Below are positions 1 to 9,105 of a stretch of DNA of 64,000 nucleotides, one piece after another (within the stretch, counting starts at the first letter, position 1; each line of letters opens with the position of its first letter). The DNA lies in the NCBI GenBank assembly GCA_052034865.1, contig JBPOIC010000024.1:1-64000 (forward strand), written 5' to 3'. Source of the DNA: JBPOIC01 sp052034865 (GTDB lineage: Bacteria; UBA10199; JADFYH01). A program made the translations under genes and the position numbers. The notes beneath the pieces were generated by a model, which was not told where the DNA came from, ran no database searches, and worked only from the letters and a program-made list of their open reading frames with translations.

Positions 1-3000
1 TTTATCAAAAACTGGAAATCATCAATGGCGACTTCACCCAAGGCCCTGTCATCGTCCGCGCTACCGGAGTGCTGGATGTCTATGACTATATCCAAACCTC
101 CATCATTGTCCCCTTTGCGAAAATTGCTTCCTCACTCCACCCCACTCTTTTTTTCCCTGATCAGTATAATGATGTCCTCAACCCTTTCGAAAATATAGCA
201 GGCCTGAAAAACATCTCCACCACCGTAGTCACTGATTACATTTTAAGACCGGAAAAATCCTACATCATCCTTCAGACCCACTTGATGAATAACGGAAAGG
301 ATCCCGTTCCCATACCTATCGGAGATTGGGTCAATGGCTCTGGAGCAATCGAAAGCTTTGTTCCTGGGGATGGATTTACAGGCCAGGGTCTTTACTCCGG
401 AGGTCTTTCGGCCGGAGTTCCGGCCCTGCTTTTTTCTGGGTTGGAAACCAATATAGGAGTTTCTTACGGCTTTTTTCATGATCCCACTCCCTTTGCGAAT
501 GATGATGGGACTTTTCGTCCAACGGATTTACTCACCGTCTCAGGAGTCAGCATCATGGGTTACGGCGAAAAAGTTGCTCCCGGGCTCATTCCCATCAGTG
601 AAACCAGCGCCCCACCCAAGATCAATTTTTCACTCAAATCTGGAGAAACAACATATGTACGCTATCTGGCTGTTGGAAATGGCGACATCAGCTCAGTCTT
701 GACATCGGGTTTTCAGGCCCTGGGTGTACAGACCTATACCTTGGCAGGAAAGGTCGTGGATGGACAGGGCCAGGCCGTCTCTGGGGCTCGCATCCTGGTG
801 ATGGATTCCCAGATCCATAAACCCGTTTCAATGCTCCTATCGAATGCCCAGGGAAATTTTTCAGGTCAGCTCAGCTCGGGATCTGACTCAAAATCCAAAA
901 TGTTTGGAGAAGGAAAATACAGCCTGGAGATTTATAAAGAAGGTTACGTGGATACAAGCGCTGCCTGGACTACCAACACGAGCCCGAGTGCCAGCCTGGC
1001 AGGGTCTTTCAAGGCGGGAACCTGCAATACGAATGCAGGGCCCACCCAAATTGTCTGCACCCTGAAAGACTCAGGTTTGGTGAAAATTTCAGCTGTCGAT
1101 GAAAACCAGAAACCCTTCCCTGCGCGCATTGCAATTGTTGGGTTTGATCCGAGCCCCTATCACAAACTTCCGCAGGCAGATGTTTCCGGATTTCTGGCAG
1201 ATACCTCCAGCCCCATGCAGGATATCGAATTCCAAAGCCAACAGTATGGTTATGTCGATACCCTCTTTTTGGATCCTTTGGGCTCCATCGCAAATACAGG
1301 CCATCCGCGCTACGTTGATGCCCACACCTTTCGCCTGGAACCCGGCGAGTATGAAATCTTTGTCATGCGAGGACCGGAGTATTCGCAGTTTTCCAAACGC
1401 ATTACGGTGACTCCCGGCAGCCAGACGGATGTTCAGGCAACTCTCAAGAAGGTCGTGGACACCACCGGCTACATTTCCGGGGATTTTCACATTCACGGGA
1501 TCAACTCTCCAGATTCGCCCTATGGCCTGAAGGCAAGGGTTCAGTTTGCCCTAGCCGAAGGTTTGGATCTGATGGTTTCTACCGATCATGATGTCATCAC
1601 CGATTATGGTCCTACCATCCGCGAGATGAAGGTGCAGGATTTGGTCAGCAGTATTGCCGGGGATGAAATCACACCGATGGCCTTCGGTCACTTCATCGCT
1701 TTTCCCCTGCAATACGATCCAGCGGACCCTGTCGGTGGGGCTTTTGATTACACTCAAAAAGAAGGTTACAGCCCAGGACCCGGTCATCATGAAGTTTTAT
1801 CCCCAGGAGAGGCCTTGGCAAAAATTGATGAGCTGAATCCTGGCGAGCAAGTACTTCAGGTCAATCACATACTGGATAATTTATTGGGAAATTTCGCGCT
1901 CAGTCGTTTGGTCACGACGACCAAGTTCGATGGAATCCCTGCCCTGGCAAGCTTTGCCGATCCTGTTCAGTTCAGGCTTTCACCCAACAACAACAGCGAG
2001 AAGAATTTCAAACCGCCTTATCCCTACGGAACATCCTCTCTTTTTACCGATCGCTTTACTTCGATGGAACTTTGCATTGGTGAGTCCGCTGTCGTTCCAC
2101 TTCCCCACGTTTTGGAAACCTCTCTTCCCACCTGGTTTAATTTTTTAAACCTTGGGAAATTCGCCACCGCCACATGCTCCTCCGATACCCACCGACAAAT
2201 TCGCGAACCGGTCGGAATTTTGAGAAATTTCGTTCTTTCTTCGACAGATCCCCGCGATGGTAAAGGAACCTACTCTTCGCTGGATCCGCAAGAGATTGCA
2301 CGCAACGTTAATAAACACCATGTGATCGTCTCGGCAGGACCTTTTCTGAAGGCCATGCTCACAGAGGCCAGCACGACTCAGGTTGCTCAGGTGGGAGATT
2401 TGCTCACATTGAGCGGAAGCGGTGCAAAGGATGTGAATCTGACGATTCATGTAGAAAGTCCGGACTGGATGGATTGGGATACAGTGGAAGTTTATGTAAA
2501 TACAGACCCGATTCCGGCCAAGGATGATTTATCAGGCCCGTGGAATAAATCGGCGGAAGAGTTTGTGACGACTCAGATCGATCCTGCCAAAAATATTTTT
2601 CATGAAGGGCCAAAGTATCTTTATTCTCCGACTCAGAGTTTTAAACGCCTGCCGAATGCCAACTCGCTGGCCTTAAACCAGAGTCTGATTCCTGGGAAAA
2701 CCCGTGGTGCAGATCTGAATATGGTATTGCATCTGACCGAAGATAGCTGGATCGTCGTGCTGGTAAAAGGATCTGAGGCTGCCCACACTCTTTTTCCGTA
2801 CGCTCCCAAGGCGGTCAACACCCAGCAGGATGCCGTATCTCAGGCAAAGTTTTTGGATACGCTGGATTATGAGCGCACCCACGAAGGAGCACCGGATCTG
2901 ATCGGTGGAGGAAAGGCCTTTGCTTTCACCAATCCCATTTTTGTCGATTTCGATGGGGATGGCTTTCAGGCAAAGTACGTTCGGGAAGGAAAGTCTCCAC

Positions 3001-3005
3001 TGTAA
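1..3005 (+). CDS. CehA/McbA-family PHP-domain metallohydrolase, 5' end outside the window
   Basis: The reading frame is open from the first bases of the window, so the true start lies upstream; a GTG at 69 is only an internal candidate. Counting from 69, a carboxypeptidase-regulatory-like beta domain (TLAGKVVDGQGQAVSGARI) sits near residues 223-300. A PHP-type metal site follows: FHIHG near 473, STDHD near 505, GDE and GHF about 50 residues on, an NH motif, and CSSDTHR near 702. The C-terminus (TNPIFVDFDGDG) is typical of CehA/McbA-like hydrolases. Members of that group include carbaryl hydrolases, but most substrates are unknown, so only a metal-dependent hydrolase is claimed. The regulatory-like domain and size suggest an exported protein; the signal peptide would be off-window. 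Transcription ends at a hairpin about 100 bases after the stop. Confidence 0.85.
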   Translation, partial: YQKLEIINGDFTQGPVIVRATGVLDVYDYIQTSIIVPFAKIASSLHPTLFFPDQYNDVLNPFENIAGLKNISTTVVTDYILRPEKSYIILQTHLMNNGKDPVPIPIGDWVNGSGAIESFVPGDGFTGQGLYSGGLSAGVPALLFSGLETNIGVSYGFFHDPTPFANDDGTFRPTDLLTVSGVSIMGYGEKVAPGLIPISETSAPPKINFSLKSGETTYVRYLAVGNGDISSVLTSGFQALGVQTYTLAGKVVDGQGQAVSGARILVMDSQIHKPVSMLLSNAQGNFSGQLSSGSDSKSKMFGEGKYSLEIYKEGYVDTSAAWTTNTSPSASLAGSFKAGTCNTNAGPTQIVCTLKDSGLVKISAVDENQKPFPARIAIVGFDPSPYHKLPQADVSGFLADTSSPMQDIEFQSQQYGYVDTLFLDPLGSIANTGHPRYVDAHTFRLEPGEYEIFVMRGPEYSQFSKRITVTPGSQTDVQATLKKVVDTTGYISGDFHIHGINSPDSPYGLKARVQFALAEGLDLMVSTDHDVITDYGPTIREMKVQDLVSSIAGDEITPMAFGHFIAFPLQYDPADPVGGAFDYTQKEGYSPGPGHHEVLSPGEALAKIDELNPGEQVLQVNHILDNLLGNFALSRLVTTTKFDGIPALASFADPVQFRLSPNNNSEKNFKPPYPYGTSSLFTDRFTSMELCIGESAVVPLPHVLETSLPTWFNFLNLGKFATATCSSDTHRQIREPVGILRNFVLSSTDPRDGKGTYSSLDPQEIARNVNKHHVIVSAGPFLKAMLTEASTTQVAQVGDLLTLSGSGAKDVNLTIHVESPDWMDWDTVEVYVNTDPIPAKDDLSGPWNKSAEEFVTTQIDPAKNIFHEGPKYLYSPTQSFKRLPNANSLALNQSLIPGKTRGADLNMVLHLTEDSWIVVLVKGSEAAHTLFPYAPKAVNTQQDAVSQAKFLDTLDYERTHEGAPDLIGGGKAFAFTNPIFVDFDGDGFQAKYVREGKSPL

Positions 3006-3103
3006 CCCAGGAGATGAAATAGAGAATATTCGAGTTTCTGACTCAAATAATTCGTGAACTGATCAATCCTCAAAGCGCCCCCAATCCCTTACCTTTCGCA
3101 AAT

Positions 3104-3143
3104 CAGGATCGAAGATCCAAAAAGCTTCGATCCTGGTTTTTTT
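3104..3143 (+). terminator. Intrinsic terminator after the PHP hydrolase gene
   Basis: A perfect 11-bp inverted repeat (CAGGATCGAAG at 3104-3114, CTTCGATCCTG at 3125-3135) with a 10-base loop is followed by seven T. No other gene lies between it and the hydrolase stop codon, so it most likely ends that transcript and separates it from the lipoprotein gene at 3290. Confidence 0.9.
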
Positions 3144-3289
3144 GGCTCATCAGGTTTTAGCACTTTTAAGCAACCTCTATCACCTTTCACACAAACCCAA
3201 ATCTTTACTCAAGATTGAGCTCAATCATCCGTCCCTAAAGCTTAGGCATTTTTTGACTAATCCGTTTAACTTTATGGAGGGGTGAATCT

Positions 3290-4684
3290 ATGAAGCAAAT
3301 TCTTAAAAAGTCCTTAATACTGGCACTTCCTGCAATTTTGGCTCTGCCAGCTTGTGGTGGAGGGACCGCGTCGTCGGGAGGATCCGACACGGAAGGCACC
3401 ACGCTGACCTCGCTCGATCAACTTCCCGATTTGGATACCATGGTCGCCCAGGAGAGCAATGCAACCATTTCTGCACACAAGGCTTTAAAAAAAGCTGCCG
3501 TTTCAGGAACGGCACCGATTCTGATCGATATTTCTTCAAGCAATGCCGATACCTATTTCTGGAATGGATTGGTTTCGGCCATCAACAGTTCAGAGGTGGA
3601 TCCTCAGGATCCTGAGGTCCGAAATGCCTTTTGGGCCGGAGAAGGAAGCTGCCGGATGGCTCAAAACACCGGCTACTCTTTCCAGAACATCATGAGCTTT
3701 GGGGGCTCGATGTGTTACATGAAAAATGCTCCTCAGGCTGCATCTGGCGTTACCATCACGTCAGGTGACGTTTCTGATCCTACAAATCTTTTCGCACAAA
3801 CCAGTTCAACAAAAACGGTTCATGTCTCTACCAGCAATTCACCTGGAGGAGAGGGAGGAGAGGGTGGCGATGGAGGGCAGGAAATCTTCATTCGGATTTA
3901 TGGAACAGGGTCCACCGAGGGAAGCACGGGTTATGCAGCCGACCTTTGGTTCTGTCAGGCAGGATCGGATGCGCCGACGGGTTATGAGAAAATCCGCGCC
4001 AATTCGACCACCAACATTCTTTCTCAAACCTCCTACCATAACGACAACAATGGAGAGTTTGCTGCCACCTTTCAGGCCGCCCTTAAGGCCAATGACGATG
4101 GAAGCATCACATACGATCCTTCACAGGAAAGGCAGGCGAATCTGATCTTCTCAGGCTCTTTCGGAGACAACACCTTTTTAAACAAAAATCTGGTGAGCAT
4201 TAGTGGAAACAACATTACCACTAAAAGCTGGTCGTCAGGATCAGATAACTGGGGATCCTATGAGAATAGAAACTATGTCATTAGCGAATACAGCGGAGAT
4301 ACAACCGATTCTATGAGATTCAACCAGGCCGCCTTTGCGATGTATTTCAGTGGAGGAAGCGAGACGATGTTGGGATCCACAGAATTCCAGGACACTCATT
4401 ATGCTGATGGTGGAATCTCCAACAGTCTCTATTCTTTTGTGGATGGATTCGATTTCGATGCCGATGATTTCTGGTCAGGAACTCTCGAAATTGATTCAAC
4501 CTTCGCTATTGAAATGGCAACCTATTCTTGCTCTCCTACAACAGACATAGAGGTCACGATGGATATGTCCACTGAGGGCATGTTGCCTGTCGTCGCTGAA
4601 TGTGAAAGCCATTTCGATGGGATGAATTTCTGCGATGGAGAAGAGATTTCCCAGGCAAGAAACGCCCTGTTTCAAATGTATTAA
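3290..4684 (+). CDS. Orphan lipoprotein of unknown function
   Basis: The 464-residue product begins with a Lys-containing n-region, a hydrophobic stretch and a lipobox ending at Cys22 (ALPAC), followed by Gly/Ser-rich sequence, so it should be a lipid-anchored envelope protein. The start is supported by GGAGGGG just upstream of ATG 3290. The body is rich in Ser, Gly, Asn and Asp, with a short Gly-Glu-rich segment (GGEGGEGGDGG) near residue 188 and scattered Cys. I do not recognise a domain. It is transcribed alone between two intrinsic terminators, with about 280 bases of upstream space for its own promoter. The composition suggests a secreted beta-rich protein, but that is inference. Confidence 0.85.
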   Translation: MKQILKKSLILALPAILALPACGGGTASSGGSDTEGTTLTSLDQLPDLDTMVAQESNATISAHKALKKAAVSGTAPILIDISSSNADTYFWNGLVSAINSSEVDPQDPEVRNAFWAGEGSCRMAQNTGYSFQNIMSFGGSMCYMKNAPQAASGVTITSGDVSDPTNLFAQTSSTKTVHVSTSNSPGGEGGEGGDGGQEIFIRIYGTGSTEGSTGYAADLWFCQAGSDAPTGYEKIRANSTTNILSQTSYHNDNNGEFAATFQAALKANDDGSITYDPSQERQANLIFSGSFGDNTFLNKNLVSISGNNITTKSWSSGSDNWGSYENRNYVISEYSGDTTDSMRFNQAAFAMYFSGGSETMLGSTEFQDTHYADGGISNSLYSFVDGFDFDADDFWSGTLEIDSTFAIEMATYSCSPTTDIEVTMDMSTEGMLPVVAECESHFDGMNFCDGEEISQARNALFQMY

Positions 4685-4801
4685 GCAGACCCTAGTATTG
4701 AAAACAGTGTGACGGAGATTCAAACTTTTCTTACCATCAGTAGAAATCTTCAGAAATTTCTGATGGGTTTTTGAAAAGCTCAGTCTCAACTCAACACCCC
4801 T

Positions 4802-4864
4802 GATTCCCTGGCAACAGGGAATCGCTTCGGAGGCAAATCCCCAGTGGATTTGCCTCTTTGTTTT
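4802..4864 (+). terminator. Tandem hairpins ending in an intrinsic terminator
   Basis: Two hairpins lie back to back. The first has arms GATTCCCTG and CAGGGAATC (4802-4810, 4815-4823). The second has perfect 11-bp arms (4830-4840, 4846-4856) and is followed by TTTGTTTT. The T tract reaches the stop codon of the convergent comF gene. The second hairpin fits termination of the lipoprotein transcript on the plus strand. Confidence 0.88.
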
Positions 4865-5606
4865 AAGAAGGACCCTTCCGTAAGGTTCTCGCCAAAGTGA
4901 TCACATACACTTCGGCCTGCGGCTGCAAAGCCCGGGCGCACTCCCGCACGGTAGAACCCGTCGTATAGACATCATCGACCAGCAGGATTTTTTTACCCTT
5001 AAATCGATGGATCTCAGTCTTCTCAAAAATCCCTCGCACCTGTTTGAGTCGCTCTAACCGAGTTCCCTGAGACTGGGGCTTTTCAGAGACTTTTCTTGCA
5101 AGTCCCCCGCTTTCGATCGGCACCTGCAGCCGTTGCTGAAGCTCTCGGGCCAGAAGCATCGACTGATTATATCCGCGTCGCATCAATCGATGGGAATGGA
5201 GTGGAACTGGCACAATCGCATCGAAATTGACGGATAAGAATGAACTCTGAACACACCGGCTCATTTGCTCACCAAACCAGCCAAGACCGGCATAACCGCC
5301 ATGATATTTAAAGGTATGAATGGCACGCATCAAAACGGAATCCAGCTCAAAAACCGATTGGGCTTTTTGAAAAGGAGGAGGATGAACCAGGCAATCGCCG
5401 CAAACATGAGATGCAATCTCGGTATGAACAAAGGGATCTCCGCACCGCTCGCACTGGGTATTCGAAAGCAATCGAATGTCCGACAGACAGGGTTCACAAA
5501 ACGGATCCTGCCTCTGGACAGGCAGAGAATGCCTGCAACCCAGACAGGAAGAGGGAAGAAAGTATGAAAGCAGGGTAAACAAATAGGGTTTAAGAGAAGT
5601 GTTCAT
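4863..5606 (-). CDS. comF: ComF family phosphoribosyltransferase-like protein
   Basis: ComF-type protein of 247 residues. The N-terminal half carries four CxxC pairs (Cys21/24, 37/40, 52/55, 69/72) forming the usual zinc finger. The C-terminal half is a type I phosphoribosyltransferase fold with a PRPP-loop motif ILLVDDVYTTGST at 207-219 and the family signature PVPLHSHRLMRRGYNQ around 133-148. ComF proteins take part in DNA uptake and transformation in competent bacteria, and also occur in non-competent ones (also called GntX). The ATG at 5606 is chosen over an upstream in-frame ATG because the 19 extra residues look like intergenic sequence. Neither start has a clear ribosome-binding site. 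The type IV pilus genes in this window could be relevant to DNA uptake, but they are 35 kb away. Confidence 0.9.
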   Translation of the reverse strand: MNTSLKPYLFTLLSYFLPSSCLGCRHSLPVQRQDPFCEPCLSDIRLLSNTQCERCGDPFVHTEIASHVCGDCLVHPPPFQKAQSVFELDSVLMRAIHTFKYHGGYAGLGWFGEQMSRCVQSSFLSVNFDAIVPVPLHSHRLMRRGYNQSMLLARELQQRLQVPIESGGLARKVSEKPQSQGTRLERLKQVRGIFEKTEIHRFKGKKILLVDDVYTTGSTVRECARALQPQAEVYVITLARTLRKGPS

Positions 5607-5693
5607 AGATTTGGATTGAGGTTTGGAAAATGGACATCCGCCTTTGGAGGACCTACTCATCACTCATAACCCATAACGTCTTTTCTCCTTCTA

Positions 5694-5770
5694 GATTGCT
5701 TCGCTTCACTGCGTTTCGCTCGCAAAGACGAAATCCCCGTCTTTGCGAGGAGCGTAGCGACAAAGCAATC
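5694..5770. repeat. Palindromic REP-like element, GTCTTTGCGAG family
   Basis: A 77-bp imperfect palindrome in the gap upstream of comF. Inner arms CTCGCAAAGACG (5719-5730) and CGTCTTTGCGAG (5738-5749) match over 12 bp. Outer ends GATTGCT (5694-5700) and AGCAATC (5764-5770) also pair. The same 12-mer recurs at 19560. Similar TTGCGAGGAGCGAAGCGACGAAGCAATC-type elements (quoted from memory as a class) are common dispersed repeats in bacterial genomes. Confidence 0.75.
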
Positions 5771-5888
5771 CAAACTTCTTAATTCTGTCTCCTGTCATCC
5801 TCCCCTCAAATCCCTTCAGAAATTTTCAAAACAAGCCGTTTTAATCCGTGAGAGCATGTTTTGGACCCTTGAAACCGGAGGTCAGCCT

Positions 5889-6506
5889 ATGTCAGCTCAG
5901 CAAAAACTGATCCAGGAATTTCCAAATCTTCAAACCTATTTTCACGAAGTCGTCACTCAAACCCTCCATCGGCAAAAAATTGAAGCGAACGAACACGTCT
6001 CTTTCTATCTGGTAAATCTCCTCGACGCGTTTTCGAAAGCCGAATCAATTTTAAGGGATGATGATGGCACGCCAATGCCCCTGGTAGTTCTTTTCTGTAA
6101 AGCCCAGGCTGAAGAGGCCTCAAACAAGGCACGGCTTCTAAAATATCTGGGGGATTTCACCCTTCTTTTTTCGGGTTTTTTTCAGGACCACTTTGCGCGA
6201 AAACAGGTCGATATCGATTACTACATCGCCATGGGAGGCACAGCCTATCAGCAACTGTCGTCGCTGGATTTTTTCAAGGCACGCACCAATACTTTGGGAA
6301 TGATCTTTTCCGAGCTGGCGACCCACTTTCCAAAATGGGTCGATGTCCTGACAGAAGTCGGTGAGGTAAGCCACCTGACTTCGCAGGCGAATGTCCTCCG
6401 TCTTTACGAAAAATTCCTGAAAACAGGCAGTGACCGACTCCGCAGTCTTTTGGCCCAGCAAGGGATTTTTGCGAATGAAAATCAAAAGACGGACTACGCA
6501 CACTAA
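5889..6506 (+). CDS. Conserved-looking alpha-helical protein, function unknown
   Basis: The ATG at 5889 is preceded by CGGAGGTC, giving 205 residues. I do not recognise the family. No signal peptide or membrane segment is visible and the sequence looks all-helical and amphipathic. Distinct features are an acidic turn (RDDDGTPMP, near residue 56) and YYIAMGGTAYQQLSS near 120. It is followed after 22 bases by another helical protein of nearly equal length with which it probably forms an operon. Codon use matches its neighbours, so it looks like a normal resident gene. Confidence 0.75.
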   Translation: MSAQQKLIQEFPNLQTYFHEVVTQTLHRQKIEANEHVSFYLVNLLDAFSKAESILRDDDGTPMPLVVLFCKAQAEEASNKARLLKYLGDFTLLFSGFFQDHFARKQVDIDYYIAMGGTAYQQLSSLDFFKARTNTLGMIFSELATHFPKWVDVLTEVGEVSHLTSQANVLRLYEKFLKTGSDRLRSLLAQQGIFANENQKTDYAH

Positions 6507-6528
6507 AAATCTCTAACGCCCTCTCTCC

Positions 6529-7176
6529 ATGCTCAATCAAATCCAACAAGCCCTGGAAGCCATCTATCAAATCGATACATCCTGTTCGGTGGAAGACTAT
6601 CTGATCACCCAGGAAGATTTATCTCACTTTCCCTCTGCGTTGGAAAAACTACATCATCCACACGAAGCCCTTCTGGTGGCACAACAAAACGATACGCTGG
6701 ATGTGGGACTGATGTTCGAAAAGAAGCTTTTAAGCTGGGCGTGCGCACAGCGCTGGGAGGACCGCGAGCGATATCTGCTTTGCGATCCCGATCTTCACAG
6801 ACTCAACCTGCTCATTGAAGGAGTGAGTCATTTTGTATATCTGACCTGGAGTGCCGCGCAGGAAAAGGCAGTGACTCAGCTTGAAATGGAGTTGCAGGCT
6901 GAAGTAGATAAGTTTTTGTTAATGGCTCAACCTTTAAAATCGTCAGAGACGACAGATCGAATTCTGAGACATCTTTTTCAGGAAGTGGAGTGGCGTCATG
7001 AGCTTTCTTGTGAACTTCGGACACGTTACGAAGAGGCCTCGCGATTTGCCTCTCGCTATTGCGACTATTTAAGAACCTGTTTTCTGGGCCTAAAATCCTA
7101 TCCGCACTTGCAACAGGAAATATGTTCGTTCTATCGCATGAATCAGCTTCAAAAAATTCAGCACATCGACTCATGA
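6529..7176 (+). CDS. Second helical protein of the pair, function unknown
   Basis: The 215-residue protein begins at ATG 6529, 22 bases after the preceding gene. It is rich in Leu, Glu and Gln, without signal peptide or transmembrane segment, and with several Cys residues in the C-terminal half. The periodicity suggests a helical bundle. It is similar in size to the preceding product but I see no obvious sequence identity between them. I do not recognise a family; co-transcription with the upstream gene is likely from spacing alone. Confidence 0.7.
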   Translation: MLNQIQQALEAIYQIDTSCSVEDYLITQEDLSHFPSALEKLHHPHEALLVAQQNDTLDVGLMFEKKLLSWACAQRWEDRERYLLCDPDLHRLNLLIEGVSHFVYLTWSAAQEKAVTQLEMELQAEVDKFLLMAQPLKSSETTDRILRHLFQEVEWRHELSCELRTRYEEASRFASRYCDYLRTCFLGLKSYPHLQQEICSFYRMNQLQKIQHIDS

Positions 7177-7276
7177 GCCTAAAAAGGAATGGACGTGGAC
7201 AAATGGGGAATGCACTTCAAAATAGTGCTGAACCCGTTGCAAGGGCTTGCCAAATTCGGCTAATGCCGAATTCAAG

Positions 7277-7498
7277 ATGAAACAATACCTCCTTAAAGTC
7301 ATTCCGCGCTCCTCCAAAAACGAAGTCATTCCGATCGATGCCCAAACACTCAAAGTAAAACTCACGGCCCCACCGGTCGATGGCAAGGCCAACGAAGCGC
7401 TCATCAAAATCCTGGCGGATCATTTTGATCTTCCAAAATCTTCCATCACATTGCTTTCCGGAACTCACTCACGCCACAAGCGGGTGGAAATTCCTTGA
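7277..7498 (+). CDS. DUF167 / YggU family protein
   Basis: A 73-residue protein with the compact DUF167 signature: KVIPRSSKNEV near the N-terminus, LKVKLTAPPVDGKANEALI in the middle and ITLLSGTHSRHKRVEI at the end. DUF167 proteins are small alpha/beta proteins of unknown function often found beside YggT. The ATG at 7277 is preferred to a TTG at 7247 because the family starts just before the KVIPR strand. An 8-bp inverted repeat AATTCGGC/GCCGAATT (7253-7272) lies immediately before the start codon and could fold over the leader. Confidence 0.9.
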   Translation: MKQYLLKVIPRSSKNEVIPIDAQTLKVKLTAPPVDGKANEALIKILADHFDLPKSSITLLSGTHSRHKRVEIP

Positions 7499-7551
7499 GA
7501 TTAAAATCCCTTCTTGACCCCAAAAAATAAGCCACGGTATCTCTCGAGCCC

Positions 7552-8634
7552 ATGCGAAATCGGATTTTTATTTTTATCCTCTTCTTTTTGTCACTCCTTT
7601 GTCTGCCAGCCCGCTCCCTTGAACAGCGGGGCATGGCCCTCGGTCTTTTTTCCAAGGAAGCAAATTACTCTTATCAAAAAGACCTTGAGGAAATGAAAGC
7701 CTTGGGCATCCGCGATATTTTACTCGTCGTTTCGTGGTATCAAAAAGATGTCCAGGCCACCGAAATTCTTCCCAAAGATTACGATGGAAAAGATGTCATG
7801 ACCTTGCCAGATGCCAAACTCATCGAAGTCATTGAGCAGGCGCATCGCCTGGGGATGAAAGCCGTGGTTTTTCCGATCTTAAGGTTGGAAATTCGTAAAG
7901 ATAAAGACTGGCGGGGCGTGCTTCAACCGACCGATGTTGAAGCGTGGTGGAAAAGCTACGAAAACTTTATTCTGCATTACGCCCAGTTGGGCGCCGCCCA
8001 TCATATCGACATGTTTTCGGTTGGCAGCGAACTTTTAAGCCGCGAACCAGAAACCGAGCACTGGAAGACACTCATTGCAAAAGTACGCAAAATATACTCC
8101 GGCCCGCTCATTTACAGCGCCAACTGGGATCATTACCAACACCCTCAATTCTGGAACGATCTCGACTACATAGGAGTAACGGCCTACCATGAAATTTCCA
8201 AAACAAAGACTCCTACGCTTGCGAACCTCAAACTCCAATGGAAAAAAATCCGTCAGGATCTCATCACCTGGAAAAAGAAAAACGTCCCTCAGAAAAAACT
8301 GGTGATCACCGAGATTGGCTATCCCAGTACCGATGGCACCAGCATGTATCCATGGAACTATTTTCTGGAAGGGCCGGCAGATGTTGAAGAACAGGCACTT
8401 TGCTATCGGGCATTCATCGATACCTGGAAAAAATCCAGTGACCTTGCTGGCGCCTACTTTTGGGTTTGGTGGGGAAAAGGAGGGAAAGACGATCGAAGCT
8501 ACACCCCTCGTTCCAAACCGGCAGCACGCTATTTAAAACGGTGGTATACGGGCGAAGAAAAACTGGTGACGACCCAAAAATCTGCCGGATCCAAAACCAC
8601 GCTGGCTTCTGAAAAACCACACCCTAAGGAGTAA
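7552..8634 (+). CDS. GH113-like secreted glycoside hydrolase
   Basis: A 360-residue TIM-barrel protein with a signal peptide of about 22 residues. Motifs match the GH113 beta-mannanase-like group: FSVGSELLSRE with putative acid/base Glu160, YSANWDHY at 188-195, IGVTAYHEIS at 207-216, VITEIGYPS with putative nucleophile Glu254, and GAYFWVWW near 300. GH113 enzymes cleave beta-1,4-mannan, but many related proteins are uncharacterised, so the substrate is open. It acts in the periplasm or outside the cell. It is followed at once by a TIG-domain lipoprotein and a small secreted protein, which may be part of the same surface module. The last 20 residues are Lys/Ser/Thr-rich and lie outside the barrel. 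Confidence 0.85.
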   Translation: MRNRIFIFILFFLSLLCLPARSLEQRGMALGLFSKEANYSYQKDLEEMKALGIRDILLVVSWYQKDVQATEILPKDYDGKDVMTLPDAKLIEVIEQAHRLGMKAVVFPILRLEIRKDKDWRGVLQPTDVEAWWKSYENFILHYAQLGAAHHIDMFSVGSELLSREPETEHWKTLIAKVRKIYSGPLIYSANWDHYQHPQFWNDLDYIGVTAYHEISKTKTPTLANLKLQWKKIRQDLITWKKKNVPQKKLVITEIGYPSTDGTSMYPWNYFLEGPADVEEQALCYRAFIDTWKKSSDLAGAYFWVWWGKGGKDDRSYTPRSKPAARYLKRWYTGEEKLVTTQKSAGSKTTLASEKPHPKE

Positions 8635-8650
8635 GCCCATTTGTTTCCTT

Positions 8651-9067
8651 ATGATTTTCTTTGAACGAAAATACAGACCGCGCCTACCCTTTCGATTTTT
8701 CTCGTATTGTTTTTTTGCGTTTTTTCTTTGGATGAACCTTTTCGCCTGCAACAGCAGCAACTCAAACCCGAATCCGGATACAAGCTCTGATCTACCTATC
8801 CTTTTAAACACAATCCCGGACCATGCTCCGGCAGGATCCTTCATTCGTTTACAGGGTTCTGGCTTCAGCTCGATTCCCAATGAAAACATCATTCTTCTGG
8901 AAGGATCGACTACCGTGGGTTTAACTTTTGAACTGATAGAGGAAGCAGAAAGAGGTATCGAGGAAATTACTTTTCAGCTTCCCGAGGATCTTGGTTCTGG
9001 CAACAAAAGCCTGATGGTTCTGGTGGGAGATGGGGTTTCCAACCCGATCGATTTTGAGGTGGATTGA
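8651..9067 (+). CDS. Lipoprotein with a single IPT/TIG domain
   Basis: A 138-residue product with a basic, aromatic-rich n-region, a hydrophobic core and a lipobox ending at Cys33 (LFAC). A short Asn/Ser/Pro linker leads to one Ig-like IPT/TIG domain: LNTIPDHAPAGSFIRLQGSGF at about 52-72 and the closing strand VGDGVSNPIDFEVD at the C-terminus. TIG domains bind carbohydrate or protein partners on cell surfaces. It lies 16 bases downstream of the GH113-like enzyme and about 40 bases upstream of a small secreted protein, so a shared transcript is likely. Confidence 0.85.
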   Translation: MIFFERKYRPRLPFRFFSYCFFAFFLWMNLFACNSSNSNPNPDTSSDLPILLNTIPDHAPAGSFIRLQGSGFSSIPNENIILLEGSTTVGLTFELIEEAERGIEEITFQLPEDLGSGNKSLMVLVGDGVSNPIDFEVD

Positions 9068-9105
9068 AAACTCTTTCCATAGAAATGCAAACGAAAGGAA
9101 ACTCC

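Noticed and set aside
1089..1496. 135-codon minus-strand frame in the PHP hydrolase gene
   Set aside because: Shadow of the conserved PHP coding region.
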